The notes beneath the pieces are model-generated. The model had not been told where the DNA came from. It searched no databases and was given only the letters and a program-made list of their open reading frames with translations. Position numbers and translations under genes: made by a program. A stretch of 64,000 bases of DNA from CAZLFA01 sp964558665. Its GTDB lineage: Bacteria; Desulfobacterota; Syntrophia; Syntrophales; PHBD01. Shown here in pieces: positions 61,420 to 64,000 of the stretch. The stretch is from assembly GCA_964558665.1 (NCBI GenBank), contig CAZLFA010000011.1, forward strand, positions 1-64,000, in the 5' to 3' direction. The stretch's first letter is position 1; every line of letters starts with the position of its first letter.

Positions 61420-62376
61420 TTGCCTCATTCAAATTTTATCTGCAGATTTTTTTTGTTCATCGTATTATCGATATTTATCTTTCCCAAACTCGTTATCGCC
61501 GCAGAGCCCCCATTCTCCCGTTTTTTCCTGATGGGAAGCGGCAGCATGCATATCATCAACAGCCATGACCGGCGTGAACTCAATGTGAATATTCTCCATG
61601 CCGACGGTTCATTCAATGAAGATGCATTGAAGAAAGTGGATGCCCTCTTTAAATTCCCCACAGAGGAGAAGGGCGAACATATTTCTCTGCGGATGCTGTT
61701 CATGCTCTCCTACTTCTCAGACAAGCTGGCCCCCGGGAAAATCATCTATATGTACTCAGGATACAGAAGCCCCGAATACAACGAAAAACTGAAACAGGCA
61801 GGCGGATACGTGGCGCGGACAAGCACACATATCGACGGCATGGCTGTAGATTTTTCGTTCGACGGCCTGGACTGCAAACCGGTATGGGAATCCATTCGCA
61901 GCATGAACTGCTGCGGAATAGGGCATTACCCGGGGGAGATGCTGCATCTGGATGCGGCCCGGCCGCGTTACTGGGAGGCTACAAAGCCGAAAGGAAAACC
62001 GAAAAGGCCGGAACACAACCGCAGCATCTACATATCATCAGAATATGACCGGTATATTCCCGGAGAGAGAATCCGGTTGTCCTTCTCATCGGTGAGCGAT
62101 TTCGGCTTCGGTGTGGGAAAGAAAGTGTCGCTTGTAAAAGATCGCCAGGGCAAACAGCCGTTTAGAAAAATATCCCTTGAATCTGAAGATAAAAAGTCAT
62201 GCCTGCTGATCAACGATAGAAAAGAGTCGCGCTTTATTTATGTGCTGCTGCCGGAAAAAATAAAGACGGGAAGATACAGGATTAAAATCGACTTCTGCAA
62301 AAAGCCGTTTCCGGCAATGCCCGCCCGGGTTGTGTCCAACGAATTTGAGATCGTTGCCGGAAAGACGGGCGGCTGA
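61420..62376 (+). CDS. DUF882 / peptidase M15-type exported protein
   Basis: 318 residues with a TTG start; GGAGA stands a few bases upstream and no ATG or GTG fits the frame. A signal peptide (FICRFFLFIVLSIFIF ... VIA) precedes a Zn-peptidase-like domain of the YcbK/DUF882 family: YSGYRSPEYNEKL, STHIDGMAVDF (HxxxxxxD) and GHYPGEMLHLDAA (HxD/H) supply the three zinc ligands. It should cut peptidoglycan cross-links or tails in the periplasm. A beta-rich C-terminal domain of about 120 residues is added and not seen in YcbK. Confidence 0.82.
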   Translation: MPHSNFICRFFLFIVLSIFIFPKLVIAAEPPFSRFFLMGSGSMHIINSHDRRELNVNILHADGSFNEDALKKVDALFKFPTEEKGEHISLRMLFMLSYFSDKLAPGKIIYMYSGYRSPEYNEKLKQAGGYVARTSTHIDGMAVDFSFDGLDCKPVWESIRSMNCCGIGHYPGEMLHLDAARPRYWEATKPKGKPKRPEHNRSIYISSEYDRYIPGERIRLSFSSVSDFGFGVGKKVSLVKDRQGKQPFRKISLESEDKKSCLLINDRKESRFIYVLLPEKIKTGRYRIKIDFCKKPFPAMPARVVSNEFEIVAGKTGG

Positions 62377-62401
62377 AACAGATCATGGAGGACAGATTGA
62401 T

Positions 62402-63199
62402 ATGAAAGTCGGGTTCGTGCAGATTGATTCCGCCTTTGGCGAAACAGATCGGAACATTGAAATAGTCGCACATTTGCTCAAATCATTTCAGGGAGACCTG
62501 GTTGTCCTGCCTGAATTCTTTAACACAGGATATCTCTTTACCTCGCAGGAAGAGGCATACAACCTGGCCGAAGAGATTCCCACCGGAAGAACAGTTAAGG
62601 CACTGTGCGATCTGGCGGCTCAGGAAAAGACCTACATCGTGGCGGGTCTTCCCGAAAGGTCGGGCGGCATTCTTTATAATTCGGCAGTGCTGGTGTCACC
62701 CCATGGTTACATCGACACATACAGGAAGATGCATCTTTTCAACGAGGAGAAACTATGGTTCTCACCCGGAGACAAGGGATTTGCTGTTTATGACATCGGA
62801 CACTGCCGCATCGGCATCATGATCTGTTTTGACTGGTTCTTTCCGGAATCGATGCGCATCCTGTCCCTCAAGGGCGCTGATGTAATATGCCACCCGGCCA
62901 ATCTTGTCCTGCCGTTCTGCCAGGACGCCATGACTACCAGATGTCTTGAAAACCGCGTTTTCGCCATTACCGCCAACCGGACGGGAACAGAGGCAAGAGG
63001 CGGCAAGTCGTTCCGTTATACGGGCAGGAGCCAGATTACCGGTCCCCAAGCCAATGTCATTCACCGGGCGAGCGAAACATCCGATGAGACAGGACTTACG
63101 GAGATCGATATCAACGCCGCCAGAAACAAGAGAATCAATCCCTACAATGATCTGTTCGAGGACAGGAGAACCGAGTTCTATCAGGATATAACAAGATGA
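62402..63199 (+). CDS. Nitrilase-superfamily amidohydrolase
   Basis: 265 residues from the ATG at 62402, with GGAGG ten bases upstream. The catalytic triad is visible: Glu in VVLPEFFNTGY, Lys in YRKMHLFNEEKLWF and Cys in IGIMICFDWFFPE. Its size and the FDWFFPE form suggest a carbon-nitrogen hydrolase of the omega-amidase or carbamoyl-type branch. The aminotransferase two genes upstream makes a transaminase/omega-amidase pair conceivable, but the peptidase gene lies between. It follows that gene by about 25 bp. Confidence 0.85.
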   Translation: MKVGFVQIDSAFGETDRNIEIVAHLLKSFQGDLVVLPEFFNTGYLFTSQEEAYNLAEEIPTGRTVKALCDLAAQEKTYIVAGLPERSGGILYNSAVLVSPHGYIDTYRKMHLFNEEKLWFSPGDKGFAVYDIGHCRIGIMICFDWFFPESMRILSLKGADVICHPANLVLPFCQDAMTTRCLENRVFAITANRTGTEARGGKSFRYTGRSQITGPQANVIHRASETSDETGLTEIDINAARNKRINPYNDLFEDRRTEFYQDITR

Positions 63200-63301
63200 A
63201 AGTCAGAAAAACTGCAGCAAACAGAGAAGGATTAAAATCTTATGATTCGTTTTCTCAAAAAGTAATTGTTGTGCATATAACCTCACTTTAATATACAGCC
63301 G

Positions 63302-64000
63302 CTATCGAAATTTTTCCAATATAAAATCGGAGGCTTTGTCACTGCGCATCAATATGCACAAAACCATTCCTTCCCGATATTCTGGAGAATGGAGAAGGTG
63401 AACAGATATCTCAATCAGCTTACCTGTCCGGGCGTTTTTATACAGGAAGTAAACATATGATGTCTTGCTTTCTCCGAGCAATACCCATTTTCCCAATACC
63501 GCTTCGACTTCCTTGAATTGCAAATACTGGCTGTTATAGTCGTTATTTGGATGAACAGTTACCCTGAAGGAGGGAGGGCAGGTTACTGAATCAATCACTT
63601 GTCGGGTCTTGTCATTTGATATCCTTATTTCATATCCGGGGATATTCAACCTGATCAACCTGAAGTTATTCTTTGCATTCGTCTCTTCAGTGGCCTTTAT
63701 TCCAAAATGTTTTTCTATCGCTTCAAGGGTCGGTGTTTCACCGGAGACAATTTCTGCAATAGGTATTAATATGGATGATATGGGAAATGGTTTTTCCGGT
63801 TGTTTATCACGCCTCCCCTCAAAAAAATCTATATCAAATTTGGTTACACCTCTCCAAATCGCTATTGACAAAACCCTGGCTTCCGGGTCGCTTGGAGGAG
63901 TGCTAAGGTGCACAGAGATACCGACCATTTCCTTAGTCTGTGGGTTCTTATGCAGAAAGAAAGCACGGTCTTCATTGCCATCCTTATCTATACCCGGCAC
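63302..64000 (-). CDS. Unidentified protein with internal repeat, partial
   Basis: At least 232 residues; the frame is open to the right end of the window, so the N-terminus may be missing (it begins there at a GTG-type codon). I do not recognise the family. Two related blocks are visible: FFLHKNPQTKEMVGISVHL at the start and YFLYKNARTGKLIEISVHL near the end, each followed by a hydrophobic strand and a D(F/I)-x-(E/L)-F ending. About 165 residues lie between. The pattern suggests two copies of one small alpha/beta domain. No signal peptide or membrane segment is seen in the available part. Confidence 0.6.
   Translation of the reverse strand: MPGIDKDGNEDRAFFLHKNPQTKEMVGISVHLSTPPSDPEARVLSIAIWRGVTKFDIDFFEGRRDKQPEKPFPISSILIPIAEIVSGETPTLEAIEKHFGIKATEETNAKNNFRLIRLNIPGYEIRISNDKTRQVIDSVTCPPSFRVTVHPNNDYNSQYLQFKEVEAVLGKWVLLGESKTSYVYFLYKNARTGKLIEISVHLLHSPEYREGMVLCILMRSDKASDFILEKFR

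Noticed and set aside
1..64000. CRISPR arrays, tRNA or rRNA genes, insertion sequences and prophage genes
   Set aside because: None seen: no regularly spaced repeats, cloverleaf-like genes, transposases, integrases or phage structural genes.

Overview
The window reads as chromosome of a Gram-negative, anaerobic deltaproteobacterium, most like the Syntrophales (Syntrophus/Smithella type). The evidence is a four-subunit 2-oxoacid:ferredoxin oxidoreductase, an LPS heptose/lipid A gene cluster, very large multi-PAS sensor kinases, an oxygen-labile Fe-S serine dehydratase, a likely selenoprotein, and intergenic repeats of a kind I associate with deltaproteobacteria. The genus is inference; no rRNA or tRNA gene is present to test it. 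No CRISPR array, insertion sequence or prophage was seen.

Layout. 1-11.05 kb: the end of a LuxR-type regulator, a seven-PAS protein with a phosphoacceptor domain but no ATPase domain, an NCS2-like permease behind an HDOD/Ser-Thr kinase fusion, and a divergent HDOD protein with a GAF/class III cyclase. 11.2-31.5 kb: a signalling block entirely on the minus strand. It holds an SGNH-hydrolase-like protein, two chemoreceptors, a STAS/SpoIIE/HATPase partner-switch pair, a REC/HD-GYP protein, a 1685-residue hybrid kinase with Hpt, a stand-alone REC protein, and a NarL-type regulator with its 1413-residue sensor kinase. 31.9-35.4 kb: an FAD oxidoreductase, an orphan UpxY-type antiterminator in a repeat-rich setting, and a tRNase Z-like hydrolase. 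35.5-39.1 kb: korDABC with an ACT protein and an ArfB-like factor. 39.2-41.9 kb: an isolated atpE and groESL. 42.1-49 kb: a Cache-domain kinase, a Trm112-like protein and the waaC-gmhB-waaF-lpxL-lptG cluster for LPS. 49.1-53.6 kb: an RlmI-like methyltransferase, then a Tat-signal Fe-S L-serine dehydratase with an AspT-type exchanger. 53.9-58.6 kb: an OmpR-type two-component pair, a B12-binding radical SAM protein and a GDP-mannose pyrophosphorylase. 58.8-64 kb: a PilZ protein, a short heavy-metal-associated protein interrupted by an in-frame UGA, an aminotransferase, an M15-type peptidase, a nitrilase-family amidase and an unidentified partial gene.

Most notable: (1) the gene at 59494-59793 is broken by one in-frame TGA that forms a Cys-x-x-Sec motif, with a 7-bp, GGG-loop hairpin at the position expected of a bacterial SECIS element, so it is probably a periplasmic selenoprotein; (2) a dispersed family of about 80-180 bp hairpin repeats with an asymmetric core (six copies) whose outer arms differ between copies but pair within each copy; (3) a serine dehydratase that keeps the C-terminal Cys and Fe-S cysteines yet carries a twin-arginine signal; (4) a recent, nearly identical 348-bp PAS duplication inside one gene; (5) candidate cis-regulatory sites: a palindrome inside the kor promoter, 11-bp direct repeats beside the OmpR-type pair, and a terminator-like hairpin just before the start of the 1413-residue kinase.
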